From the NCBI RefSeq assembly GCF_014656215.1, contig NZ_BNBZ01000027.1, forward strand, positions 1 through 64,000: 64,000 nt of DNA, written 5' to 3'. A program made the translations under genes and the position numbers. Positions 7,678 through 15,214 of the stretch are shown here, in pieces; within the stretch, counting starts at the first letter, position 1, and every line of letters starts with the position of its first letter. The DNA comes from Streptomyces zaomyceticus. Lineage in GTDB: Bacteria; Actinomycetota; Actinomycetes; Streptomycetales; Streptomycetaceae. The notes under the pieces were generated by a model. The model worked only from the letters and a program-made list of their open reading frames with translations. It did not search any database and was not told the origin of the DNA.

Positions 7678-8694
7678 GTGGACTTCGGACTCGTCCTGCA
7701 GACCGACCCGCCCGCCTCGCAGGTCGTCGGCCTCATGCGCCGGGCGGAACGCAACGGCTTCCGCTACGGCTGGACCTTCGACTCCGCCGTGCTCTGGCAG
7801 GAACCCTTCGTCATCTACAGCCAGATCCTCGCCAACACCACCAAGCTGCACGTCGGCCCGATGGTGACCAACCCGGGCACCCGTACGTGGGAGGTCACCG
7901 CCTCCACCTTCGCGACCCTCAACGACATGTACGGCAACCGGACCGTCTGCGGCATCGGCCGCGGCGACTCCGCGATGCGCGTCGCGGGCCGCAGGCCCAA
8001 CACCCTCGCGCGCCTCGGCGAGGCCATCGACGTCATCCGCGACCTCGCTGAGGGCCGCGAGGCGGAGGTGGACGGCAGCCCGGTCCACATCCCGTGGATC
8101 AAGAACGGAAAGCTGCCCGTCTGGATGGCGGCGTACGGCCCCAGAGCCCTCGCCCTCGCCGGGCAGAAGGCCGACGGCTTCATCCTCCAGCTCGCCGACC
8201 CGTTCCTCACCGAGTGGATGGTCAAGGCGGTCCGCCAGGCGGCCGTCGACGCGGGCCGCGACCCCGACGCCCTGACGATCTGCGTCGCGGCCCCCGCCTA
8301 CGTCACCGCCGACGACTCCCCGCAGGCCCTGGCGCACGCCCGCGACCAGTGCCGCTGGTTCGGCGGCATGGTCGGCAACCACGTCGCCGACCTGGTGTCC
8401 AAGTACGGCGAGCACTCCTCGATGGTCCCCGAGGAGCTCACCGCGTACATCAAGGACCGCCAGGGCTACGACTACTCCCACCACGGCCGCGCCGACAATC
8501 CCGACACCGCCTTCGTCCCCGACGAGATCGTCGACCGCTTCTGCCTCCTCGGCCCCGTCGACGCCCACATCGAGAAGCTCCGCCACCTGAAGAGCCTGGG
8601 CGTCGACCAGTTCGCCGTCTACGACATGCACGACAACCGGGAGGGCACGATCGACGCCTACGGCTCGGAGATCATCCCCGCGATCAACGCCTGA
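7678..8694 (+). CDS. LLM-class F420-dependent oxidoreductase (luciferase-like)
   Basis: A 338-residue TIM-barrel protein of the bacterial luciferase-like superfamily, of the F420 subgroup that I recognise as repeatedly linked to hydantoinase genes. Seen features: MDFGLVLQTDPPASQVV at the N-terminus, GIGRGDSAMR (cofactor phosphate binding) and VWMAAYGPRALALAGQKADG. The start is GTG 7678 with a perfect AGGAGG at 7666-7671 and 6-nt spacing. It is the last gene of the operon. No dihydropyrimidine dehydrogenase subunit is nearby, so this enzyme may supply the ring-reduction step; that is a hypothesis. A 9-bp hairpin follows. Confidence 0.85.
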   Translation: MDFGLVLQTDPPASQVVGLMRRAERNGFRYGWTFDSAVLWQEPFVIYSQILANTTKLHVGPMVTNPGTRTWEVTASTFATLNDMYGNRTVCGIGRGDSAMRVAGRRPNTLARLGEAIDVIRDLAEGREAEVDGSPVHIPWIKNGKLPVWMAAYGPRALALAGQKADGFILQLADPFLTEWMVKAVRQAAVDAGRDPDALTICVAAPAYVTADDSPQALAHARDQCRWFGGMVGNHVADLVSKYGEHSSMVPEELTAYIKDRQGYDYSHHGRADNPDTAFVPDEIVDRFCLLGPVDAHIEKLRHLKSLGVDQFAVYDMHDNREGTIDAYGSEIIPAINA

Positions 8695-8717
8695 GGCGGC
8701 ACCGCCGAGGCTCCACC

Positions 8718-8741
8718 GGCCGGCACGACATGGTGCCGGCC
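8718..8741. terminator. Hairpin terminator between convergent genes
   Basis: GGCCGGCAC (8718-8726) pairs perfectly with GTGCCGGCC (8733-8741) around a 6-nt loop. It lies in the 47-bp gap between the end of the F420 oxidoreductase gene and the stop codon of the convergent gene at 8742, so it could serve both. Confidence 0.65.
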
Positions 8742-10454
8742 CTACTCGCTCGAGAAGCGTGGATTCTCGAGCAGCGCCGAGCGCACCTCTTCGGATTCAT
8801 CGTCCTGAAGAGCGGCCAGTGTCTCCTCGCTGGTATTTCCGTTGACGGCAACCCATCGCCGGACCATCGGTGATGGATCCCGCGCCAGGATCTCCAATGT
8901 CTTCGGAGAGGCATGAGGGCCGGCGGCCATTTCCCTTCGGACTTGATCGCCGGCTTCTCTTGCGAGATGTTCAGCGAAGTGATCGATGACGTACGGGTTA
9001 CGTGCGATCGCCATCATGACGAGTTCATCCATGTCGGCAGGGACATCGCCAGGGATGCGGGCGCAAAGAGCGCGGGCCGCTCTCGCGATACGCGGCGACA
9101 GCGGGCGCCATGCGAGTTTCGTGTAGACCGATGAATTCTCGTGCGAATCCCACCAGGACCGCCATCGATCCTGGATCGCATCACCGTCGAGTGAGGAATC
9201 CCGGGAAGGGGCGTCATCTCCGAGGGTTTCCCCGAGGAGGCGATCGAGATGGATCGCCGCCATCGACGAAAGTCGCAGATTGACCACGACGTACTCGATC
9301 GCTCCCACGCCGTAGCAGTCGACGAGTCGCCGCAGGGCGTCCTCCCGGACCAAGGAAAGAGTCGATTCCCTCAGGACGAACGAAACGAACTCCATGTCAT
9401 CGGTAGTCCGATGCCCGCTCGGAGGCAGGGAGAGCGTCGAGTCGAGCATTTTGAGGCATCGAGCCGCGCTTCGGGGGATCGAGAACTCCGGCAGGCCGAG
9501 CTGGGGAGGGAGCTCCGGGATGAGGAACTCGTGGACGATCCGGGAGTGTGACTCGTTGTCCCAGTTCGGCGCCCTGCGTATGGCTGCGGGATCGCCGAGC
9601 CAGGCTTCGAGCCCTTCGCTCACGGAATCCGGCAGGCCGCAGGTCCGGCCGAATTCCGCGAAGGAGGCGACGGCCGGCCCGAAGTCGGGAGAGTCGCCGA
9701 ACTTCGCCGCCACGCGGGTCCACACATCGGCAACATCGTCGTGGCGCAGATGTGCCACGCCCCTGAGGAAGAGTATTTTCGCATCTTCGGGATCGTGCTC
9801 GATGGCTGGACCGTGAATCGGGACGGGCGTTCCGTCCAACAGTGAGGACAATGCGGCCTCGCGCGAGATCAATTGTATGGACCCGGGGTAGCCGATCCTC
9901 ATCAGAGGACTGTCCACGTAGATGATCTCTGACGGTCTCGCCATCAGGACGTGCGGCGTTGCCGCGCTGATGTACTCGAACTCGATGTCGACGAGGTTGA
10001 GCGTGCCCGTGACAGAGAGATCCAGGGTGAAGGGCTCCGCCTCGTACGGTCCGAGGTTCGACACCTCTCCGGGGAACGCCGAAACCCAGCTGCCCTGTCC
10101 CGCGGTCTGGAGGTTGAAGTCCAGTTGCAGACGGCGCCCTCGAAGATACTCCGCCCATTCGCCATTGATGGTGGATTTGATGGAGGCCGCCTTGAGGACG
10201 CGAATCGCCGTTATCTGGATCGGCGTCCGCCCCCTGTTGACGATGGAGAAATCCAGCTTCGGGAAACCGGGCCGAGCTTCGAAGATCACAGTCGGCGTGA
10301 TGTCTCCACTTCCGGAGACGATCGCATCCGCGGGTTGGTGGACGTGATAGTGGACTTCGGTGTGAGAATTGCTGATGTTTCCGCCGGCGGACATCGACCC
10401 CGGCGCCGACGCTTCGACTGGGACGGGCTTCTTCCGCTTGGCCCGCCACGGCAT
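8742..10454 (-). CDS. Unknown protein with N-terminal Gly/His-rich motif and C-terminal LRV/HEAT-like repeats
   Basis: About 570 residues. Base composition is visibly poorer in GC than all neighbours, suggesting recent acquisition. Just after a basic start (MPWRAKRKK) comes a short strand-like motif, SMSAGGNISNSHTEVHYHVH, that aligns with two motifs in the partner gene upstream. A beta-rich domain follows (about 55-190). The middle is helical. The last about 100 residues form repeats of the variant leucine-rich/HEAT type: AIARNPYVIDHFAEHLARE, then SPKTLEILARDPSPMVRRW and SEETLAALQDDESEEVRSAL. There is no membrane segment. Start: ATG 10454, 2 nt after the partner's stop, or GTG 10460 overlapping it (GTGA). 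Function unknown; an effector or sensor paired with the membrane protein is plausible. Confidence 0.65.
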   Translation of the reverse strand: MPWRAKRKKPVPVEASAPGSMSAGGNISNSHTEVHYHVHQPADAIVSGSGDITPTVIFEARPGFPKLDFSIVNRGRTPIQITAIRVLKAASIKSTINGEWAEYLRGRRLQLDFNLQTAGQGSWVSAFPGEVSNLGPYEAEPFTLDLSVTGTLNLVDIEFEYISAATPHVLMARPSEIIYVDSPLMRIGYPGSIQLISREAALSSLLDGTPVPIHGPAIEHDPEDAKILFLRGVAHLRHDDVADVWTRVAAKFGDSPDFGPAVASFAEFGRTCGLPDSVSEGLEAWLGDPAAIRRAPNWDNESHSRIVHEFLIPELPPQLGLPEFSIPRSAARCLKMLDSTLSLPPSGHRTTDDMEFVSFVLRESTLSLVREDALRRLVDCYGVGAIEYVVVNLRLSSMAAIHLDRLLGETLGDDAPSRDSSLDGDAIQDRWRSWWDSHENSSVYTKLAWRPLSPRIARAARALCARIPGDVPADMDELVMMAIARNPYVIDHFAEHLAREAGDQVRREMAAGPHASPKTLEILARDPSPMVRRWVAVNGNTSEETLAALQDDESEEVRSALLENPRFSSE

Positions 10455-10456
10455 CT

Positions 10457-10837
10457 TCACGGGCCCTGGTCCGTGACCTTCGTGCGTGCCCCGTCCACGT
10501 CCTGACGGGCGGCCAGCGAGCCGCGGCCCGAGGCGGACACGCCACGGCGGGCCATCAGTCGAGGCAACCACCCGCCGCGATGGGTCACTTCGATCTCCAC
10601 GTCACGAGCCGATCCTCCGGTGGCGACGGCTCCCTCACCCGAGGCCGACACCGGGTCCTCGTCGCCCCGCGAGGGTGTGAGCCACCACTGGACGGCGATC
10701 CCGACCACCAGGAGGACGCCACCCGATACCCACCACACCACCGCGCCGTCGGTGAACCAGCCGGTGGCGATGTTCACCAGGGCCGCGACCGCCACGGTCC
10801 CGACAGCCCCCACCACGCGCTGAACCCCAGGACTCAT
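10457..10837 (-). CDS. Small two-helix membrane protein with repeated Gly/Ala motifs, partner of the downstream gene
   Basis: 126 residues. Two membrane helices lie near the N-terminus (VVGAVGTVAVAALVNIATGW and VVWWVSGGVLLVVGIAVQWW), followed by a cytoplasmic or external tail. The tail carries two copies of a Gly/Ala-rich motif, EGAVATGGSARDVEIEV and RGSLAARQDVDGARTKV, resembling the motif at the start of the next gene. The start at ATG 10837 is supported by GGGGGAG 4-5 nt upstream. Its stop lies 2 nt before (or overlaps) the downstream start, so the two genes are co-translated. No family recognised. Confidence 0.65.
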   Translation of the reverse strand: MSPGVQRVVGAVGTVAVAALVNIATGWFTDGAVVWWVSGGVLLVVGIAVQWWLTPSRGDEDPVSASGEGAVATGGSARDVEIEVTHRGGWLPRLMARRGVSASGRGSLAARQDVDGARTKVTDQGP

Positions 10838-10849
10838 GACGCTCCCCCA

Positions 10850-10863
10850 GTTCGTTTACGAAC
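10850..10863. promoter_or_regulatory. Palindrome upstream of the membrane-protein gene
   Basis: GTTCGT (10850-10855) and ACGAAC (10858-10863) are perfect 6-bp arms with a 2-nt centre, placed 13 nt before the ATG at 10837. It is a candidate operator for the two-gene unit. Further upstream is a short direct repeat with GTATCG at 10872 and 10882 (approximate). Confidence 0.4.
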
Positions 10864-11006
10864 CGCCCGGTATCGTCCAGTATCGCTACCCTCTGGCACA
10901 CCGCCCGAAGCATCCGACCAGCACGGTTCCTGAACACCGAACCTGATCGATCTCCCTCGAGTTTGATCGGACCGGTGACGGATCGCCCTCCTGTTAGCGT
11001 CATGTG

Positions 11007-11972
11007 GTGATCTCTCTGGGGGAACCCGTGTTCTTCAGTCGCCTGCGTGACGCGCGACGGGTGCTCATCGCCGGTGCGGGCGGCGGATTCGACGTGTACG
11101 CGGGGCTGCCGCTCGCTCTCGCCCTGTCGTCGGCGGGCAAGGAGGTGCACCTCGCCAACCTGTCCTTCGCCGACCTGTACGGCCTGGGTCTCGATGTGTG
11201 GGTGGCCCGGGACGTCGCGGCCGTCGGACCCGACACTCCCCTGCGCGGCGACTACTTCCCTGAACGGACGCTCGCCCAGTGGCTGGTCACGCAGGACCTG
11301 CCGTCGACCGTGTACGCGTTCCCGAGCATCGGGGTCGGTCCGCTGCGGGCGGCCTACCGGGCACTGATCGCCCATCTCGGCGGTGTCGACGCGGTGGTGC
11401 TGGTGGACGGCGGTACCGACATCCTGATGCGCGGCGACGAGCACGGTCTCGGCACCCCGGAGGAGGACATGGCCAGCCTGGCCGCCGTGAGCGGGCTCGA
11501 CGAGGTCCCGCACCGGCTGGTGGCCTGCCTCGGCTTCGGGGTGGACGCGTATCACGGCGTGAACCACTCGCTCGTGCTGGAGAACCTGGCCGCCCTCGAC
11601 CGGGACGGCGCCTATCTCGGCGCGTTCTCGCTGCTGGGGGCGGCTCGGGAGGGCGCGCTGTATCTCGACGCGGTGGAGCACGCGCAGCGTCACACGGCGA
11701 GCCACCCGAGCATCGTGCACGGATCCATCGCCGGCGCTGTGCGCGGTGACTTCGGCAACGTCCGGTTCACGGAGCGGACCAAGGACAGCGAGTTGTTCAT
11801 CAACCCGCTGATGGCCCTGTACTTCTGTGTGGACCTGCCCGGACTGGCCCGCCGCAATCTCTACCTCGGTCTGCTGGAACGGACGGTGCTGATGCGGCAG
11901 GTGAGTTCCGTGATCGAGGAGTTCCGCGACACGCTGCCCCGTCAGCGTCCGCCGCGGACGTTCCCGCACTGA
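11007..11972 (+). CDS. DUF1152 family protein
   Basis: A protein of about 320 residues, matching the DUF1152 family in length and pattern: RRVLIAGAGGGFDVYAG near the N-terminus, a nucleotide-binding-like Gly-rich turn, and VVLVDGGTDILMRGDE centrally. Function is uncharacterised; the GAGGGFD and DGGTD motifs suggest a Rossmann-like fold binding a nucleotide or sugar. There are several possible GTG starts: 11004, 11007 (about 7 nt after a TAGCGT at 10995-11000, i.e. leaderless) and 11028 (preceded by GGGGGA). It is followed by an unrelated acetyltransferase. Confidence 0.75.
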   Translation: MISLGEPVFFSRLRDARRVLIAGAGGGFDVYAGLPLALALSSAGKEVHLANLSFADLYGLGLDVWVARDVAAVGPDTPLRGDYFPERTLAQWLVTQDLPSTVYAFPSIGVGPLRAAYRALIAHLGGVDAVVLVDGGTDILMRGDEHGLGTPEEDMASLAAVSGLDEVPHRLVACLGFGVDAYHGVNHSLVLENLAALDRDGAYLGAFSLLGAAREGALYLDAVEHAQRHTASHPSIVHGSIAGAVRGDFGNVRFTERTKDSELFINPLMALYFCVDLPGLARRNLYLGLLERTVLMRQVSSVIEEFRDTLPRQRPPRTFPH

Positions 11973-12042
11973 ACCTGCCTCGACGGTCTTCCGCGGCTCG
12001 AACCGTTCGAGCAGGGCGCGCAAGGCTCGTTACGATCACCCG

Positions 12043-12606
12043 ATGAACTCCACCCTCCTGCTCACGGCCCCCGCGACGCCGACCGCTCCCGCCCTTCTCG
12101 TGCGTCCCCGGCATGTCGACGACGTGGCGGAGTTGGTCGAGGCTTACCGGGATCCCGATCTGCGTCGGCGGGTGAGGGTGCCGATGGAGAACGAGGCCGA
12201 CGGACTCGCCTGGGTGGAGGCCCAGCGGAAGGGCTGGGCGACGGGTGCGCGGTTCTGCTTCGCCGTCGTCGAGGAGTCCTTCGGCTCGGAGCCGCAGCGG
12301 CTCGCGGGCAGTGTGGTGCTCAAGGAGGTCGCGTCCGGCAAGCCGGGCGCCGAGGTCGGGTACTGGACGGCGGCGGCGTCCCGGGGGCGCGGTGTGGCGC
12401 CCCGCGCCCTGGAGGCTCTCACCGGCTGGGCCTTCGACAACTTCGAGGCCGATGGACTGGAGCGCATCGAACTCCTCCACCAGGTCGACAACCCGGCCTC
12501 CTGCCGGGTGGCGGAGAAGTGCGGCTACGCGTTCGGCAGGCTCCTTCCCGCGATGCCTCCCGAGTTCCCGCTGGACGGCCATCTCCACGTGCGGGGGCGG
12601 GCGTAG
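12043..12606 (+). CDS. GNAT-family N-acetyltransferase (RimJ/RimL-like)
   Basis: A 187-residue GCN5-related acetyltransferase. The acetyl-CoA binding segment is seen as GYWTAAASRGRGVAPRALEA (motif A, R-x-x-G-x-A type), followed by ERIELLHQVDNPASCRVAEK with the Asn-Pro-x-Ser of the RimJ/RimL group and the aromatic CGYAFGRLL strand. The substrate could be a protein N-terminus or an aminoglycoside-like small molecule; this cannot be decided from sequence. ATG 12043 follows TACGAT (12031-12036) by 6 nt, indicating a leaderless message. It is a single gene between DUF1152 and the NCS1 permease. Confidence 0.85.
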   Translation: MNSTLLLTAPATPTAPALLVRPRHVDDVAELVEAYRDPDLRRRVRVPMENEADGLAWVEAQRKGWATGARFCFAVVEESFGSEPQRLAGSVVLKEVASGKPGAEVGYWTAAASRGRGVAPRALEALTGWAFDNFEADGLERIELLHQVDNPASCRVAEKCGYAFGRLLPAMPPEFPLDGHLHVRGRA

Positions 12607-12798
12607 GCGTCCCGCGTACGGCGACGTGACGCGCGGGTCTACCCGCGTCGCGCGCCGAGTGGCAGAATCGGACCCCAACTCCATGGCCACAAGTGGTTCT
12701 TGACAGGCCACGATGGAGCCGATCCGGCATGGCACCCCTCGCCCCTCCCCGGGCGACACCTCGTTCCGTCCTCCCCGTCGAACGAAGGGTTCCTCCGT

Positions 12799-14340
12799 AT
12801 GACCGCGACCGTCCCCCCGGGAAGAGCTTCCGGACCCGCCGCCGGCGACAGCCGGATCGAACTCGCCCCCGGCGCCACCCCCGCCGATCCCCGCTTCGTC
12901 AACGAGGACCTGCTTCCCGTCCCCGTCGCCCGACGTCGCTGGACCACCTACAACTTCGCTGCCCTCTGGGTCGGCATGGCCCACAACATCCCCTCGTGGC
13001 TGCTCGCCTCCGGTCTGGTCGCCCTCGGCATGGACTGGAAACAGGCGGTTCTCACCATCGGCCTCGCCAACGTCGTCGTCCTGCTGCCGATGCTGCTCAC
13101 CGGGCACGCCGGACCCAAGTACGGCATCCCCTTCCCCGTTCTCGCCCGCGCCTCCTTCGGGCTGCGCGGCGCGAACCTGCCCGCCCTCGTCCGCGCCGGG
13201 GTCGCGTGCGCCTGGTTCGGCATCCAGACCTGGATCGGAGGCCAGGGCGTCTTCGTCCTCCTCGACAAGGTCTTCGGCGGAGGCTGGGCGGACGCGTCGA
13301 GGATCGGCGGTCAGCCGTGGACGCTCTGGCTCTGCTTCGTCCTCTTCTGGGCCCTCGAACTCGCCATCATCTACCGGGGGATGGAGGCCCTGCGCCGCTT
13401 CGAGAACTGGGCCGCGCCCTTCGTCATCGTCGGCGCGCTCGTCCTCCTCGGCTGGATCGCGGCCAAGGCGGGCGGTCTCGGACCGCTCCTCGACCAGCCG
13501 TCGAAGCTCGGCTGGGGCGCCGACTTCTGGCCGGTCTTCTTCCCCGCCCTCATGGGGATGATCGCCTTCTGGGCGACACTCAGCCTGAACATCCCCGACT
13601 TCACCCGCTTCGGCGCCGGACAGCGCGCCCAGGTGTGGGGGCAGACCCTCGGACTCCCCACCACCATGACGCTGTTCGCGTTGCTCTCGGTGCTCGTCAC
13701 CTCGGGATCGCAGGCCGTGTACGGGGCGCCCGTCTGGGACCCGGTGGCACTCGCCGCCAAGACCGACAACGTCTTCGGACTGCTCTTCGCCCTGGTGACC
13801 GTCCTCGTCGCCACCCTGTCGGTGAACATCGCCGCGAACGTCGTCTCGCCCGCGTACGACCTCGCCAACCTCGCCCCGAAGCTGGTGAACTTCCGCAGGG
13901 GGGCGCTGATCACCGGGGTCGTCGGCGTCCTCATCATGCCCTGGAAGCTGACCGCCACCCCCGAGCTGTACATCTTCACCTGGCTCGGTCTCGTCGGTGG
14001 TCTCCTCGGTACGGTCGCCGGCATCCTCATCGCCGACTACTGGCTCGTCCGCCGGACCGTCCTCGACCTGGAGGGGCTCTACCGGGCCGACGGCCCCTAC
14101 TGGTACCGGGGCGGCTGGAATCCGGCGGCCGTGCTCGCCTTCCTGGTCGGCGGTGTCCTCGCCGTCGGCGGCTCCCACTCCGCCCCGGGCACCGGGCCCT
14201 TCCCCGAGGACGGGCTCATCCCCTTCCTGAAACCCCTCGCCGACTACGGCTGGGCCGTCGGCCTCGCGGCCTCACTGCTGCTCTACACCGCCCTCATGAG
14301 ACGCGGGGGAGCCTCCCGGTCGTCCGCTCGATCCAGCTGA
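12799..14340 (+). CDS. NCS1-family nucleobase/hydantoin:cation symporter
   Basis: A 513-residue integral membrane transporter of the nucleobase:cation symporter-1 family (allantoin, hydantoin, uracil or cytosine permeases), with about 12 predicted helices. Family signatures seen: NIPSWLLASGLVALGM, GPKYGIPFPVLARASFG, FGIQTWIGGQGV and SLNIPDFTRFG. The start is ATG 12799 (MTATVPP); frame-open sequence upstream to 12700 lacks family similarity. A TTGACA at 12700-12705 may be the -35 of its own promoter. It likely imports the substrate of the hydantoin operon ending 4.1 kb upstream (inference). Its 3' end overlaps the convergent protease gene by 47 bp. Confidence 0.9.
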   Translation: MTATVPPGRASGPAAGDSRIELAPGATPADPRFVNEDLLPVPVARRRWTTYNFAALWVGMAHNIPSWLLASGLVALGMDWKQAVLTIGLANVVVLLPMLLTGHAGPKYGIPFPVLARASFGLRGANLPALVRAGVACAWFGIQTWIGGQGVFVLLDKVFGGGWADASRIGGQPWTLWLCFVLFWALELAIIYRGMEALRRFENWAAPFVIVGALVLLGWIAAKAGGLGPLLDQPSKLGWGADFWPVFFPALMGMIAFWATLSLNIPDFTRFGAGQRAQVWGQTLGLPTTMTLFALLSVLVTSGSQAVYGAPVWDPVALAAKTDNVFGLLFALVTVLVATLSVNIAANVVSPAYDLANLAPKLVNFRRGALITGVVGVLIMPWKLTATPELYIFTWLGLVGGLLGTVAGILIADYWLVRRTVLDLEGLYRADGPYWYRGGWNPAAVLAFLVGGVLAVGGSHSAPGTGPFPEDGLIPFLKPLADYGWAVGLAASLLLYTALMRRGGASRSSARSS

Positions 14341-15106
14341 GATACGAGCGCACCCGGGTGTTCACGGCGGGGGTGTCGGTGGCGCAGGCCTTGCCGTAGG
14401 ACACCAGCCCGACGACGTACGGCCGCCCCCCGACCGTCCGGACCAGGGGGCCGCCGGAGTCGTACTGGCAGGTGTCGCGCCCGGGGGCGTAGGTGCAGAT
14501 CTGGGTGGGGGCGACCTGCGCCATGCCCCGGCTCGCGCAGGCCGCGTTGCTGATGGTGCCGAGGGCCACGGTCCGCAGGACGTCGGAGGTGCGCCCGCCG
14601 AACGAGGTGGTGCCCCAGCCCGGAACCTCGACCCGGGTGTCCTCGGTGCCGCCGTGGACGGACGGGGCGGGCAGCCCGATCGGTCGCACATCGCGGTTGA
14701 GGGCGACCGGCTCGGCCAGTTCGATCACGGCGATGTCGTTCAGCTGGGTGTCCGGGTGGTACTCCGGGTGCGGGACGAACCGGGCCGGTGTCGCCATGAC
14801 CGCGTGCGGGCTGTCGGCCCCGGTCGTCAGGTCGTGGTCGCCGAGCAGCACCCCCACCCGCGTGGGGCTGCTGTACGAGCCGGTCAGACAGTGGGCGGCG
14901 GTGAGGACGTACCGGTCGCCGATCAGCGCTCCGCCGCACATCACCCGCCGTTCGACGACATCCACGAGTCCCGCCATGAAGGGGTACTGGTGGGGCCGTG
15001 CCTCCTCGCCGCCGACCACCGCCCGCGCGGGTGGCGCGATGCCGAGGGGGACCACCGTGAGCACCGCGCCCGCGACCGCGGCCATGAGCCTTCTCGCCCG
15101 TCCCAC
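14294..15106 (-). CDS. Secreted trypsin-like serine protease (S1), altered oxyanion-loop residue
   Basis: About 270 residues. A signal peptide (VGRARRLMAAVAGAVLTVV... ending PPARA) precedes VVGGEEA, the usual mature N-terminus. Catalytic residues: His in LTAAHC, Asp in LNDIAVIEL, Ser in DSGGP. The specificity-pocket Asp is present (GRDTCQ), predicting cleavage after Arg/Lys. Unusually, the residue two before the catalytic Ser is Tyr (CQYDSGG) where the family nearly always has Gly (position 193, oxyanion hole). GTG 15106 is chosen because GGAG lies 5 nt upstream and it gives a normal signal peptide; ATG 15085 and a much longer form starting at 15184 are alternatives. Extracellular; substrate unknown. 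Confidence 0.82.
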   Translation of the reverse strand: MGRARRLMAAVAGAVLTVVPLGIAPPARAVVGGEEARPHQYPFMAGLVDVVERRVMCGGALIGDRYVLTAAHCLTGSYSSPTRVGVLLGDHDLTTGADSPHAVMATPARFVPHPEYHPDTQLNDIAVIELAEPVALNRDVRPIGLPAPSVHGGTEDTRVEVPGWGTTSFGGRTSDVLRTVALGTISNAACASRGMAQVAPTQICTYAPGRDTCQYDSGGPLVRTVGGRPYVVGLVSYGKACATDTPAVNTRVRSYLSWIERTTGRLPRVS

Positions 15107-15214
15107 CAGATCTCCGTACCCTCGGCGCCGTGTTCCCGGGGCCGAGGGCGTGCGGAGACGTTTCCTCTGAACCGCCCGGCCCATATGGGCATCAACGAAC
15201 CGGGCGGACCGCGG

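Noticed and set aside
6073-8631. An 852-codon open frame on the minus strand, antisense to hydA and the F420 gene
   Set aside because: Composition is typical of the complementary frame in high-GC DNA (Gly/Val/Asp-rich) and it is antisense to two certain genes.
8742-10837. Insertion sequence or prophage fragment
   Set aside because: Composition is atypical but there is no transposase, integrase, terminal repeat or attachment-site duplication that I could see.
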